Positions 53,564 through 61,734 of a stretch of 64,000 nucleotides of DNA are shown in pieces (the first letter of the stretch is position 1; every line of letters begins with the position of its first letter). Origin of the DNA: an uncultured Clostridia bacterium (lineage in GTDB: Bacteria > Bacillota > Clostridia > Lachnospirales > Bianqueaceae); the NCBI GenBank assembly GCA_937892735.1, contig CALBGL010000080.1:1-64000 (forward strand), read 5' to 3'. The notes under the pieces are model-generated. The model did no database searches, was not told the DNA's origin, and saw only the letters and a program-made list of their open reading frames with translations. Made by a program: the position numbers and the translations under genes.

Positions 53564-54119
53564 GACATTGGATGAAGCGCAGAAACTTTGGGATCGGCTT
53601 AAGCAGGAGCATTGGGAGAGCGTGATTGTAGGGATTCATGAAGATCTTTTTAATTTGGATGTAAAGAAACGGGTGCTTCCCATTATGAAGAAATATTCTG
53701 TGGATGATCTGGAGCTACATTGGATTGAACCGGATACGGCATTTCTAAGTGGAAATTCGTCTTTTGGAGGCGGCATCAGCTTAAATTATTATGTAAAGAT
53801 TGAGAAGCTGATGTTCGAGTATGGCATGCACGCGCTGTGTCTTTCATATATAGAAGAAGCGGATAAGACGGCGGGACTGGTGACGGTTCTGGGTGGATTG
53901 GCCAAGAAGGCGACAGGACAGAGCTATCTGCAGATGCTGATCAAGAATCATCCCATGCTGCGGGTGGATGATCAGAAGATTCTGGTAGATCTGGATGCAT
54001 GGGATACTTTTCGCAAGGTTTGTGGGTGGACCTATGAGGATAAGACCATTGGGCATGATCTCAATATTGAAAATTTGGGCATGATGAATCGCTGCCTTTG
54101 TCTGCGCTTTTCCTGGTAA
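53538..54119 (+). CDS. Conserved-looking protein of unknown function
   Basis: I do not recognise this 193-residue protein. It is soluble, mixed alpha/beta by appearance, with no signal peptide or membrane segment. Notable stretches are SVIVGIHEDLFNLDVKKRVL near the start, a glycine-rich GNSSFGGGISLNYYVKIEK, and an aromatic C-terminus (WTYEDKTIGHDLN). No metal or nucleotide motif is evident. It starts 26 bp inside the Sua5-type gene with CTGAAAGGAG ahead of the ATG, and ends 7 bp before the glycosylase gene, so it belongs to the same unit. Translational coupling suggests a real gene; the role is open. Confidence 0.75.
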   Translation: MEEQVYLIKTLDEAQKLWDRLKQEHWESVIVGIHEDLFNLDVKKRVLPIMKKYSVDDLELHWIEPDTAFLSGNSSFGGGISLNYYVKIEKLMFEYGMHALCLSYIEEADKTAGLVTVLGGLAKKATGQSYLQMLIKNHPMLRVDDQKILVDLDAWDTFRKVCGWTYEDKTIGHDLNIENLGMMNRCLCLRFSW

Positions 54120-54126
54120 TTCGAAG

Positions 54127-54618
54127 ATGGGAACCTATCAGCATGCGGAGCATGTTTTCGGACCGATTTATGATGCCGCATCTCAGATTCTGATTCTGGG
54201 GTCGTTTCCTTCGGTAAAATCCAGAGAGGCGTCCTTTTACTATCATCATCCGCAGAATCGATTCTGGCGTCTTTTGAGTCAATTATATGAGGAACCTTTT
54301 CCAGAAGGGATTCCAGAACGAAAAGCCCTGTTGCTGCGGCATCATGTCGCGCTATGGGATGTCATTGACAGCTGTGATATCATTGGATCCAGCGATACCA
54401 GCATCCGGAATGTGAAGCCGACAGATATAGCTTCGCTCTTGCAGAAGACAAAGATACAGAAAATCTACGGGAACGGGAGTAAAGCCTGCCAACTCTATCG
54501 TCGGTATTGTGAAGAAGTCTGCGGCTTTCCGATTCATCCATTGCCTTCTACCAGTCCGGCGAACGCGGCCTGGAGCCTTCCTCGGCTTCAAGAGGTCTGG
54601 TCCTGTATTCTGGAATGA
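54127..54618 (+). CDS. DNA-deoxyinosine glycosylase (uracil-DNA glycosylase superfamily)
   Basis: A 163-residue member of the uracil-DNA glycosylase fold, closest by motif to the hypoxanthine/deoxyinosine glycosylases. LILGSFPSVKSREASFYYHHPQNRFW holds the active-site loop (GSFPS) and the conserved YHHPQN; LPSTSPANA is the second, DNA-intercalating motif. Such enzymes remove deaminated adenine from DNA. The binding site before the ATG is weak. The gene ends at a terminator shared with the convergent methyltransferase gene. The substrate preference (inosine or uracil) is inferred from the motif only. Confidence 0.88.
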   Translation: MGTYQHAEHVFGPIYDAASQILILGSFPSVKSREASFYYHHPQNRFWRLLSQLYEEPFPEGIPERKALLLRHHVALWDVIDSCDIIGSSDTSIRNVKPTDIASLLQKTKIQKIYGNGSKACQLYRRYCEEVCGFPIHPLPSTSPANAAWSLPRLQEVWSCILE

Positions 54619-54621
54619 AAG

Positions 54622-54655
54622 AACGCGCCCTGAAACAGAAGTTTTAAGGCGCGTT
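54622..54655. terminator. Terminator shared by convergent genes
   Basis: An 8-bp GC-rich stem (54622-54629 with 54648-54655) with an 18-nt loop, followed by a T-run on the plus strand. The right arm lies within the last codons of the minus-strand methyltransferase gene. Confidence 0.7.
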
Positions 54656-55804
54656 TTGTGTTACATCTTGTTCTTGCAGAATCGAAGGATGAAAATGAAA
54701 TTCTTCGCAGAGACGCTGTATCTCGTCTGCAGCTGTTTGTTTTGTTTTTTCAGAAAGGGGCGCTTTGACCGCACGAAGCAGAAGGTTTTTCGGAGTATGT
54801 TCCAGTTCGACGAATTCGAGAAGCTGGGTTTTGTATCCCTTCGTGATCAGATAGTTAGCTCGGATTGTATCCGTCATTAAAGCGGAAATCCGTTCCTTCA
54901 CGATACCATAGCGAGTTAAGATCGAGAAGTCGTCACTCTGTATCTGTCGGTTCAGTTCGTGCTGACAACAGGGGACGGAGAAAATCATGGAGGCTCCGCA
55001 AGCAACAGCGTTTTGCAGAGCGAAATCCGTCGCCGTATCGCAGGCGTGGAGTGTGATGACCATGTCCACATTCGTTTCTTCCCGAAAGCCATGTATATCG
55101 CCGACCTGAAATCGCAGATGATCGTAGCCATAGCGTTTCGCAGTCGCATTGCAGTGTGCGATCACATCCGCCTTCAGGTCGAGTCCCAGCATTTCCACCG
55201 GTAGCTTCCGAATCTGCGTAAAGTAGTGATAGAGGATAAAGGTCAGATACGATTTTCCACAGCCAAAATCAATGATACGCAGGGGACGAGGCGGCAGATT
55301 ACAGACTGCGTCATCCACTAATTCGACAAAACGGTTAATCTGTTTATATTTGTCGGACATAGAAGGGATGAGTTTGCCTTCTCTTGTGAAGATCCCCATA
55401 TCGATCAGCGCGGGGATTGCAGTATCTTGAGCAAGAATATGGTTCTTGGGACGGTTATGAGAAAGGGAAAGCATGACGGCACCTTTGGAGAGTGTCTCAT
55501 GAAAGAGGACTTTATTTTTCTTGGATAGGCGAATACTGTACTCCCGGGTATTACTCCAGGCATTGAGCTGCGCATAATGAGTCGGCAATAAATCGTGAAG
55601 ACGGAGGGAAAGTTCGGCAGGCTCATAATTTTTATGGAAAACCTGGGTGGCAGTGCGTTTCGTCTCCTGATAGAAACGCAGCCCCTCCTCTTTCAGCATA
55701 ATCTCTGTACGGATGTAGGGCCTTTCCTCGGCACGGGGCTGGCTCAGTACAATGCGATGGGGTGGATCCTGCAGGATCTTGTGTAAAGCGTCTTCTAATT
55801 TCAT
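54644..55804 (-). CDS. SAM-dependent methyltransferase
   Basis: A 386-residue protein with a long N-terminal part (about 170 residues) and a Rossmann methyltransferase domain. Motif I is RIIDFGCGKSYLTFILYHYF; an acidic residue in MLGLDLKADVI binds SAM ribose. MVITLHACDTATDFAL and SVPCCQHELNRQI follow. The HACDTATD and PCCQHE motifs resemble the Methyltransf_32 group; several of its members modify RNA or glutathione-like molecules, so the substrate is open. The start overlaps the helicase-loader stop (ATGA), so it is the third gene of dnaD-dnaI-methyltransferase. Confidence 0.85.
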   Translation of the reverse strand: MKLEDALHKILQDPPHRIVLSQPRAEERPYIRTEIMLKEEGLRFYQETKRTATQVFHKNYEPAELSLRLHDLLPTHYAQLNAWSNTREYSIRLSKKNKVLFHETLSKGAVMLSLSHNRPKNHILAQDTAIPALIDMGIFTREGKLIPSMSDKYKQINRFVELVDDAVCNLPPRPLRIIDFGCGKSYLTFILYHYFTQIRKLPVEMLGLDLKADVIAHCNATAKRYGYDHLRFQVGDIHGFREETNVDMVITLHACDTATDFALQNAVACGASMIFSVPCCQHELNRQIQSDDFSILTRYGIVKERISALMTDTIRANYLITKGYKTQLLEFVELEHTPKNLLLRAVKAPLSEKTKQTAADEIQRLCEEFHFHPSILQEQDVTQNAP

Positions 55805-56814
55805 AGTGTCCCTCCCTCTCGGTATCTTTTTTTTCGGCGTAGATCGGAACCGAGGAAACGAAAGAGTGTGTAAGAACCGATGATTCGGGAAGACAAGCGC
55901 TCGCCATACGCGGCGCTTATGTCTCCTAATGTGAAATTTGTCGAAATTAAGGTAGAGCGTTGCGCGAGCATACGCTGATTGATACAGTGAAAGAGTTCCG
56001 TCGTGGACAGATGATTGCTGAATTCGGTTCCCAGATCGTCCAGAATGAGCAGATCACAGTTCTCGACGGTTTCTGAAGTAAAAGCCAGTTGGACGGAACG
56101 AGCGCGATCCTGAAATCGCTCTTTTTCCAGAAGAGCACAGAGATCGTAGGCGGTCACATAGAGTACGGTGTATCCCTGATCCAGCAGCTCCTTGGCAATG
56201 CAATTACACAAAAAAGTCTTGCCTGTGCCGGTAGGCCCACTGAAAAGAAGATTCTGCCCCGGATGGCTGGAAAAGCTGTGAAGGAAATTCTGGACGCGTT
56301 TCAGAAGCTGCTGCATGTTCTGACGCGGCGTCATCGTTTCGGCGGGAATCGGCTGATCATCAAATAGGGACAGATCAAAATGCGCCAGATTCTCTCGTTC
56401 CAGGATTTGGTGTAATCCGGACTGATGATATGCATAGTCAATGAGCCGCTGCTTGAGACAGCGGCATTGTTCATACTGGGTATATCCTGTATCTTGGCAG
56501 AGTGGACAGGCATAATGCATTTCCATATAGTCAGAAGAGTAGCCGGCTTCCGTCAGGAGCTGTTCCTTACGTCCTTTCAGAAAATCCATGCGCTGACGAA
56601 GCTGCGTCAATACCAGACGGGGATTCTTGCCGTTTTTTAAATAGGCTCCCATGGCGTTGATGCTGAAGGATTCGATTTCGTCATCGATGCGTTTGATTTC
56701 GGGCAGACGCGCGTAGACTTCGTTTTGCCGGTCCTCCCGTGCTCTTTCTTCCATTCTGCGCCGATCATCGTATTCCTTCAGGATCTGCCGAAGGATATCA
56801 TTCGATAGGGACAT
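55801..56814 (-). CDS. Primosomal protein DnaI/DnaC-like helicase loader
   Basis: A 337-residue AAA+ ATPase that loads the replicative helicase onto DNA. The N-terminal part contains a cysteine cluster (HYACPLCQDTGYTQYEQCRCLKQR), the zinc-binding helicase-interaction domain. The ATPase core has Walker A GPTGTGKTFLCNCIA near 195, Walker B LLILDDLGTEF and the sensor/arginine region NFTLGDISAAYGERLSSRI. An AAGGAGG site precedes the ATG. It follows the dnaD-like gene by 38 bp; the order dnaD-like then dnaI matches dnaB-dnaI in B. subtilis. Confidence 0.94.
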   Translation of the reverse strand: MSLSNDILRQILKEYDDRRRMEERAREDRQNEVYARLPEIKRIDDEIESFSINAMGAYLKNGKNPRLVLTQLRQRMDFLKGRKEQLLTEAGYSSDYMEMHYACPLCQDTGYTQYEQCRCLKQRLIDYAYHQSGLHQILERENLAHFDLSLFDDQPIPAETMTPRQNMQQLLKRVQNFLHSFSSHPGQNLLFSGPTGTGKTFLCNCIAKELLDQGYTVLYVTAYDLCALLEKERFQDRARSVQLAFTSETVENCDLLILDDLGTEFSNHLSTTELFHCINQRMLAQRSTLISTNFTLGDISAAYGERLSSRIIGSYTLFRFLGSDLRRKKRYREGGTL

Positions 56815-56852
56815 GGAAATTCCTCCTTGCGGTTAGAAATCATATGTAAGTC

Positions 56853-57920
56853 TCAGAGAGAATCGCTATAAGGAAACTGAGCGAGTTCTTTTTCCAGCTG
56901 ATCATAATCGATATCACGGCGCTGGGTATAATTGAGGAACTTATTCTTAGAACGGGTACTGGAAGGACGCTGGGACGGATATTCACGATCGGAGGCTGCT
57001 TTCTGTTCATAGAGCGTATCGGCCTGTCCGAGCGCCTCCATGGTATGTACTCCCTGTTTATGCCAATCGGCAAGGATGCCTTCCAGATAACGGAAACTGG
57101 GGGTCTTGGCTCGTTTCTGCGTGCGCCGGCAGGCTTCCATCAGCATCTCCGTGGACATCTGATACTGCTGCTGCAGCCTGTCCAATGTGCGGCAGTCCTC
57201 ATCCGTGGGATAACGATGAATTCCCATGGTTTTCAGAAGGGGACGGTATACGTCGAGACGCTGTACGTAATCTTGTGCCTGTTGGGCGGAATGGATATCA
57301 TGATCTGCCCAGTCCTGCGCGACTCGTTCCATGTACCGAAGATCGCGGTGTCCATTACGTACGCAATAGTGAATCAGAAATTCGATGACATCCAGCGGCA
57401 GTCGATAATAATCATAGAAGCTGTACAGTGTGGACAGGTTGGGCTGACTGAGGATCTGTCCAAGGGACGCGGCAGCCGAGGAGAACAGATGCTGAATCTG
57501 AGGATCCCGGCCATATATGCTTAATTCATCAGGAGAATAGGTTGGCTTTTGCTCCACACGGATGACCTTGGCCGCCGTATCTGGGGAGGAGGGCGCAGGT
57601 TCTTTCACCCCATCATCCGGAGTAGGCGGAACGGATCCGGACAGAAAATGAAGCTCCATTCTGCCGTCTATCTCACGAATCTGAAGCAGTCCCTCTTTTT
57701 CCCAGTAGTATAGGGATTCCAATACGTCGGACTCAATCATATGCAGTGATTTTGCAGCTTCGGCGGTAGAAAGAGAACTTTCAGGCCGCTGACTATGGCA
57801 TAAGAAAAAAAGATAGACCTTGACATAGGCGCCATTGGCCTGCGGCATATGATGCAGCAGAAAGTTATTCGAAACCAGCGTATACTGAGAAGAAATGGAA
57901 GAAAAAGTAATTGTGGGCAT
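56853..57920 (-). CDS. DnaD-domain replication initiation protein
   Basis: A 355-residue protein: a winged-helix N-terminal domain (about residues 10-105), an acidic/proline linker, then two DnaB/DnaD-type helical domains (about 125-215 and 225-310). The first contains LYSFYDYYRLPLDVIEFLIHYC and the second ends with SFRYLEGILADWHKQGVHT, the YxxxILxxW signature. The family (DnaD/DnaB of B. subtilis) bridges DnaA at the origin and the helicase loader. AAGGAGG precedes the ATG. Its promoter lies 33 bp from a cluster of DnaA boxes, so control by DnaA is likely. Confidence 0.92.
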   Translation of the reverse strand: MPTITFSSISSQYTLVSNNFLLHHMPQANGAYVKVYLFFLCHSQRPESSLSTAEAAKSLHMIESDVLESLYYWEKEGLLQIREIDGRMELHFLSGSVPPTPDDGVKEPAPSSPDTAAKVIRVEQKPTYSPDELSIYGRDPQIQHLFSSAAASLGQILSQPNLSTLYSFYDYYRLPLDVIEFLIHYCVRNGHRDLRYMERVAQDWADHDIHSAQQAQDYVQRLDVYRPLLKTMGIHRYPTDEDCRTLDRLQQQYQMSTEMLMEACRRTQKRAKTPSFRYLEGILADWHKQGVHTMEALGQADTLYEQKAASDREYPSQRPSSTRSKNKFLNYTQRRDIDYDQLEKELAQFPYSDSL

Positions 57921-57980
57921 AAGAACGCCTCCTTATGTAAATTCAAGCCGAAATGGTTGTGTGGCTCCTTGGTAGGAAGG

Positions 57981-58001
57981 AAAAAACGCCCCTTTGGGGG
58001 G
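57981..58001 (-). terminator. Attenuator-like hairpin in the dnaD leader
   Basis: Read on the minus strand, a C-run and G-run form a short stem with an A-rich loop, followed by CGTTTTTT. It lies between the dnaD promoter and the start codon, so it could cut off part of the transcripts before dnaD. Confidence 0.4.
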
Positions 58002-58064
58002 ATAGACCTACGCAGATGCTTGGAATCCTGCGACGGATATGGCATACTGTTTCATGTCACATTT

Positions 58065-58093
58065 ATTATACATGATTTTTTCTTCTTTGGGAA
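58065..58093 (-). promoter_or_regulatory. Promoter of dnaD-dnaI-methyltransferase
   Basis: On the minus strand TTCCCA (4 of 6), 17 bp and a perfect TATAAT at 58065-58070. It lies 145 bp before the dnaD start. The DnaA boxes begin 33 bp upstream of its -35. Confidence 0.6.
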
Positions 58094-58125
58094 GGGCGAG
58101 ATATACACGGGGGTTTCCATCAAAG

Positions 58126-58253
58126 TTATCCACAGGGGGTGTGAATAAGTGGATAACTTTATATTTTGTGATGAAATAAGGGGTTTGGGGATAAAAAATA
58201 TCCACAGCCGAAGGGGAGAAATCCTCCCAGTCGAATGTGGATATCGTGGATAA
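58126..58253. promoter_or_regulatory. DnaA box: Cluster of six DnaA boxes
   Basis: Within 128 bp: TTATCCACA (58126-58134, plus, perfect), TTATTCACA (58140-58148, minus, fits TTATNCACA), TTATCCACT (58148-58156, minus), ATATCCACA (58198-58206, plus), ATATCCACA (58236-58244, minus) and TTATCCACG (58245-58253, minus); the last four differ at one position. Two further near-boxes, TTATCAACA (58308-58316) and TTGTCCACA (58322-58330, minus), lie in the end of murC. The cluster sits upstream of the dnaD promoter. No dnaA or dnaN gene is near, so this is probably a DnaA regulatory or titration site and not oriC. Confidence 0.75.
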
Positions 58254-58254
58254 G

Positions 58255-59610
58255 TTATTCGTCAATCAAATCTTCTCCGATAATTGCTATGTCTCCGGCT
58301 CCCATGGTTATCAACAGATCCTGTGGACAACATTTTTTTCGCAAAAAATCTTTGATTTCTGCAAAGGAACCGAAGTAATAGGCATCGGTCCCTTGTTCTC
58401 GCAGCGCTTTGACCAGGTCTTTGGAATGAACATCTCCAGGATCTTTTTCCCGGCTTGCGGAATAGATGTCCGCTAACACGACATGGTCCGCTAGGGAAAG
58501 AGACTTGACGAAATCTGAGAAGAAAGCCTTGGTCCGGCTGTAGGTGTGAGGCTGGAAGACAACATACAGATCGCGCGACGCGATTTCTCGCGCCGCCTTC
58601 AACGTAGCGCGGATTTCAGAAGGATGATGTGCGTAATCATCCATGACTTTCACCTCTTGGAACATCCCTTTATACTCAAAACGCTTCTTAGGACTACGAT
58701 ATTTTTCCAAGCCTGAACGAATTTTTTCAAAAGGAATCCCACTCCACAGCGCGGCGCCTATGGCACACAGACAGTCAAAAATGTTGTGAGAACCGGGAAC
58801 ATGAATGGTCAATCGTCCCAAATTCTGTCCCTTATAGATACAATCAAAATGATTGCCCAGATGATCGCCAGAGGGCTCGATGTGGTTTGCCGTCAGATCT
58901 GCATTCTGATTCTGTAAAGAAACCGTCAGCATCTGTCCGTGATAATCCGGGAAAAGGGATTGATAATCATAGTTGAGGATCAGACATCCATCCGGTTTCA
59001 GACCGGTCACATATTTGCGGAAAGAATCCACCATGCGCTCATAGGTCTTAAAATAATCCAGATGTTCCGCCTCCACATTCAGAACAATGCCAATCTGAGG
59101 ATGAAAATGAAGAAAACTATCCGAATATTCACAGGCTTCCGCGATAAAATAGGAAGAGTGGCCGATGCGATAGTTGGTGTGCAGATTTTCTAAGATACCG
59201 CCAATCGTGATGGTAGGATCCCGCTGGGCCTCTAGGAAGATATAGGACAACATCGTGCTGGTGCTTGTCTTTCCATGTGTTCCAGCAATCCCAATAGAAT
59301 GCTCATATTCGTCCATCAGTTCTCCCAGAAGAACAGAACGCTCGATGACCCGAGGGACGGATTTTCGCGCCTGTATGAGTTCTGGATTTTCCTCATGAAC
59401 AGCAGCCGTGTATACGACAACATCAATACCGGGCTGAATGTTTTCAGCTCGCTGACCGATGGCGACAGAAATTCCCTGGTTCGCAAGGGAACGCGTGATG
59501 GGAGTCTCTTTAATATCAGAGCCGGAGACGGCATACCCGCGGGATTTGAGGATACAAGCCAGGCTGCTCATGCTGATGCCTCCGATGCCGATGAAATGAA
59601 AATGCTTCAT
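58255..59610 (-). CDS. murC: UDP-N-acetylmuramate--L-alanine ligase
   Basis: A 451-residue Mur ligase that adds the first peptide residue to UDP-MurNAc in the cytoplasm. The N-terminal UDP-binding GIGGISMSSLACIL, the ATP-binding GIAGTHGKTSTSTMLSYIF, YFIAEACEYSDSFL with the catalytic acids, and the C-terminal DYAHHPSEIRATL and VFQPHTYSRT are all intact. The gene is transcribed toward dnaD, and no clear terminator separates them, so murC transcripts may run through the DnaA-box region. Confidence 0.98.
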   Translation of the reverse strand: MKHFHFIGIGGISMSSLACILKSRGYAVSGSDIKETPITRSLANQGISVAIGQRAENIQPGIDVVVYTAAVHEENPELIQARKSVPRVIERSVLLGELMDEYEHSIGIAGTHGKTSTSTMLSYIFLEAQRDPTITIGGILENLHTNYRIGHSSYFIAEACEYSDSFLHFHPQIGIVLNVEAEHLDYFKTYERMVDSFRKYVTGLKPDGCLILNYDYQSLFPDYHGQMLTVSLQNQNADLTANHIEPSGDHLGNHFDCIYKGQNLGRLTIHVPGSHNIFDCLCAIGAALWSGIPFEKIRSGLEKYRSPKKRFEYKGMFQEVKVMDDYAHHPSEIRATLKAAREIASRDLYVVFQPHTYSRTKAFFSDFVKSLSLADHVVLADIYSASREKDPGDVHSKDLVKALREQGTDAYYFGSFAEIKDFLRKKCCPQDLLITMGAGDIAIIGEDLIDE

Positions 59611-59660
59611 ATAGAACCTCTCTCTTGTTTCTTATATTAATATATCCTTGAATCCATCTC

Positions 59661-59688
59661 ATTTTACCACAATTTTGGGATTTGTAAA
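59661..59688 (-). promoter_or_regulatory. murC promoter
   Basis: On the minus strand TTTACA (5 of 6), 16 bp, TAAAAT (5 of 6), about 50 bp before the murC start. Confidence 0.55.
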
Positions 59689-59707
59689 GGCAGTTCTGGG
59701 AAAAAGC

Positions 59708-59736
59708 TTGACCCATTCTGTAAAAGTCGCTATAAT
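59708..59736 (+). promoter_or_regulatory. Promoter of glmU-like gene, pth and mfd
   Basis: TTGACC (5 of 6), 17 bp, perfect TATAAT, 92 bp before the start codon. Its -35 is 20 bp from that of the divergent murC promoter. Confidence 0.8.
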
Positions 59737-59827
59737 GAAGGCGAGGATGCCTGGGGGCATTGTATTTTGCATGGAATTAAAATCAGGGCTGGTACGGAGA
59801 AATTCCGGAAAGAAAGGCAGGAATATA

Positions 59828-61135
59828 ATGATAAGAGAATGGAAAGCGATCGTGATGGCGGGCAAGAATGATGGCAGCGTAGTAGAGGGGAAACCGATAT
59901 GCTTATCGCAGTTATTGGGAATGCCTGTGATCCAGTATGTGCTGGATGCGCTGAAGGAAGCGGGTGCGAGGGAGATCTGTGTATTAAGCTCAGAAGATTT
60001 GGAAGAGTATGAGAAAGTATTGGGAAGGCAGGAAGGAATCAGGTATCTGAAGGGAAAAAAGAGGAACACGCCAGCAAAGGATGCGGGCTTCTTCGACAGC
60101 CTGGAAGAAGATGTGGTCATGGTGTCAGCGAATACACCGCTTCTTCAGGCGGAAGAAATCAGGGATTTGGTGCGCGTGCATCAGGAGCATGGCAACGCGG
60201 CCACCTATTATATGCCGGAAGCAGGCGCCAGAACGCCTGTGATGAGTCATGACCACGGTTTTTGTTTCTGTTTCCGGGCGAATTATCTGGCGGATGCGCT
60301 GGATGCGGTATCGAAATACGCGGCGACGAATATTCTGACGCGGGTCGTGGCGGATGGCGGCCGTGCAGAACAGAGAATCAAACCCGAGTGCGGCGCGTTT
60401 GACATCATTCGGAATCGGGTGCAGATGGCAGCCGTCCTGAAGAAGCTGCAGATTCGAATCAATGAAAAGCATATGATGGAAGGCGTGATGATCATGTCGC
60501 CGGAGACGACTTATATCACACCCCACACAGTAATTGGAAAGAATACGCTGATTTATCCGGGAACTTACTTGGAAGGACATACGACGATCGGGGAGAACTG
60601 TGTCATTGGTCCCAATTCCCGATTGGTGTCTTCCAATGTGAAAGAGGGCGCGGAGATTGCCTACTCTACCGTGTTGGAGAGTGAGATTGGCGCAGAAACG
60701 CATGTGGGGCCCTATGCGTATGTACGGCCGGGTAGTCGTATCGGAAACAAAGCCAAAATCGGTGATTTTGTAGAGATTAAGAATTCAAACATCGGCAATG
60801 AAACAAAAATTTCCCATCTCACGTATGTGGGAGACGCGGATGTAGGAGAATGCGTAAACTTTGGCTGCGGTACAGTGGTGGTCAATTATGATGGAGTGCA
60901 TAAGCATCGTACGGTCATCGAAAACGACGCTTTTATCGGATGCAATACGAATCTGGTATCCCCGGTGCATGTGGCGGAGGGGGCATTCACAGCAGCCGGA
61001 TCTACTATTACCGAAGATGTTCCAGCCAAGAGTCTGGCGATCGCAAGAGCCAGACAGGTCAATAAAGAAGATTGGATCAGCCCGAAGCAGAAAGAGCGGG
61101 AGCAGAAAGAGCAGGAGGGAATGGCTTGTATTTAA
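59828..61135 (+). CDS. GlmU-like protein, acetyltransferase intact, uridylyltransferase degenerate
   Basis: A 435-residue protein aligned end to end with GlmU, the bifunctional maker of UDP-N-acetylglucosamine. The C-terminal left-handed beta-helix (from about 230) keeps the acetyltransferase features: YVRPGSRIG, SHLTYVGDADVG with its His, VVVNYDGVHKHRT and GCNTNLVSPVHV. The N-terminal half does not. The nucleotide loop LAAGxGTRM reads VMAGKNDGSVVEGKP, the Mg-binding GDxPLL reads SANTPLL, and the GVNxR end motif is DIIRNR. The uridylyltransferase is therefore probably dead. The ATG at 59828 is chosen because AAAGGCAGG precedes it. The order glmU-pth-mfd resembles the B. subtilis gcaD-prs-ctc-pth-mfd region. 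Confidence 0.85.
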   Translation: MIREWKAIVMAGKNDGSVVEGKPICLSQLLGMPVIQYVLDALKEAGAREICVLSSEDLEEYEKVLGRQEGIRYLKGKKRNTPAKDAGFFDSLEEDVVMVSANTPLLQAEEIRDLVRVHQEHGNAATYYMPEAGARTPVMSHDHGFCFCFRANYLADALDAVSKYAATNILTRVVADGGRAEQRIKPECGAFDIIRNRVQMAAVLKKLQIRINEKHMMEGVMIMSPETTYITPHTVIGKNTLIYPGTYLEGHTTIGENCVIGPNSRLVSSNVKEGAEIAYSTVLESEIGAETHVGPYAYVRPGSRIGNKAKIGDFVEIKNSNIGNETKISHLTYVGDADVGECVNFGCGTVVVNYDGVHKHRTVIENDAFIGCNTNLVSPVHVAEGAFTAAGSTITEDVPAKSLAIARARQVNKEDWISPKQKEREQKEQEGMACI

Positions 61136-61728
61136 TGGCAGGATTAGGAAATCCAGAAAAGAAATATGCCGGAACACGGCACAACGTGGGGTTTGAGGCC
61201 GCAGAATGTCTGCGGTCTCTGGCCCATTGTACACTGCCCAGACTTCGTTTTCACAGTGAGATTTCTCAGGGAAAGGTGGGAACAGAAGCCTGCTTGGTCG
61301 TCAAACCTTTAACTTACATGAATCGCAGTGGTCAGGCCATTCGAGAGATCGCTGCTTTCTATAAGATCGAGCCCAGTCATATCATTATTTTGTGTGATGA
61401 TGTGAACCTTCCTTTTGGATATCTGCGCCTGCGGGCCAGTGGTTCTGCGGGTGGACATAATGGACTCAAGAATATCATCGAACAATTGGGAAGCGCAGAT
61501 TTTCTCAGAATACGGATTGGGGTCGGAGAGAAGCCCGAAGGATGGGATCTGGCGGATTACGTCCTGTTTCATATGAGTGCGCAGGAACAAAAAGAGATGG
61601 GGGAAGCGGTAGCTCGCGCGGCGGAAGCGGCGGTCTGCGTGGTACAGGAGGGTATCCAGAGAGCAATGAATCGTTTCAATACGCCGCGGCAAAAGTCAGA
61701 AGCGACAAAGCAGCCGGAGAAAGGATAA
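61126..61728 (+). CDS. pth: Peptidyl-tRNA hydrolase
   Basis: A 200-residue Pth that frees tRNA from prematurely dropped peptidyl-tRNA. LMAGLGNPEKKYAGTRHNVGFEA carries the catalytic His and substrate-binding Asn; KPLTYMNRSGQAI and LCDDVNLPFGYLRLRASGSAGGHNGLKNI follow. The TTG at 61126 is preferred as start: AGGAGGG stands 6 bases before it, and it gives the usual N-terminus (x-Tyr-x-x-x-GLGNP). An ATG three codons later is the alternative. The gene overlaps the glmU-like gene by 10 bp and lies 6 bp before mfd. Confidence 0.96.
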   Translation: MYLMAGLGNPEKKYAGTRHNVGFEAAECLRSLAHCTLPRLRFHSEISQGKVGTEACLVVKPLTYMNRSGQAIREIAAFYKIEPSHIIILCDDVNLPFGYLRLRASGSAGGHNGLKNIIEQLGSADFLRIRIGVGEKPEGWDLADYVLFHMSAQEQKEMGEAVARAAEAAVCVVQEGIQRAMNRFNTPRQKSEATKQPEKG

Positions 61729-61734
61729 TCGAAG

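Noticed and set aside
58120..58260. Replication origin at the DnaA-box cluster
   Set aside because: No dnaA or dnaN alongside, no clear A+T-rich unwinding stretch, and gene direction does not diverge here; the plus-strand run to the left implies that replication already travels rightward.
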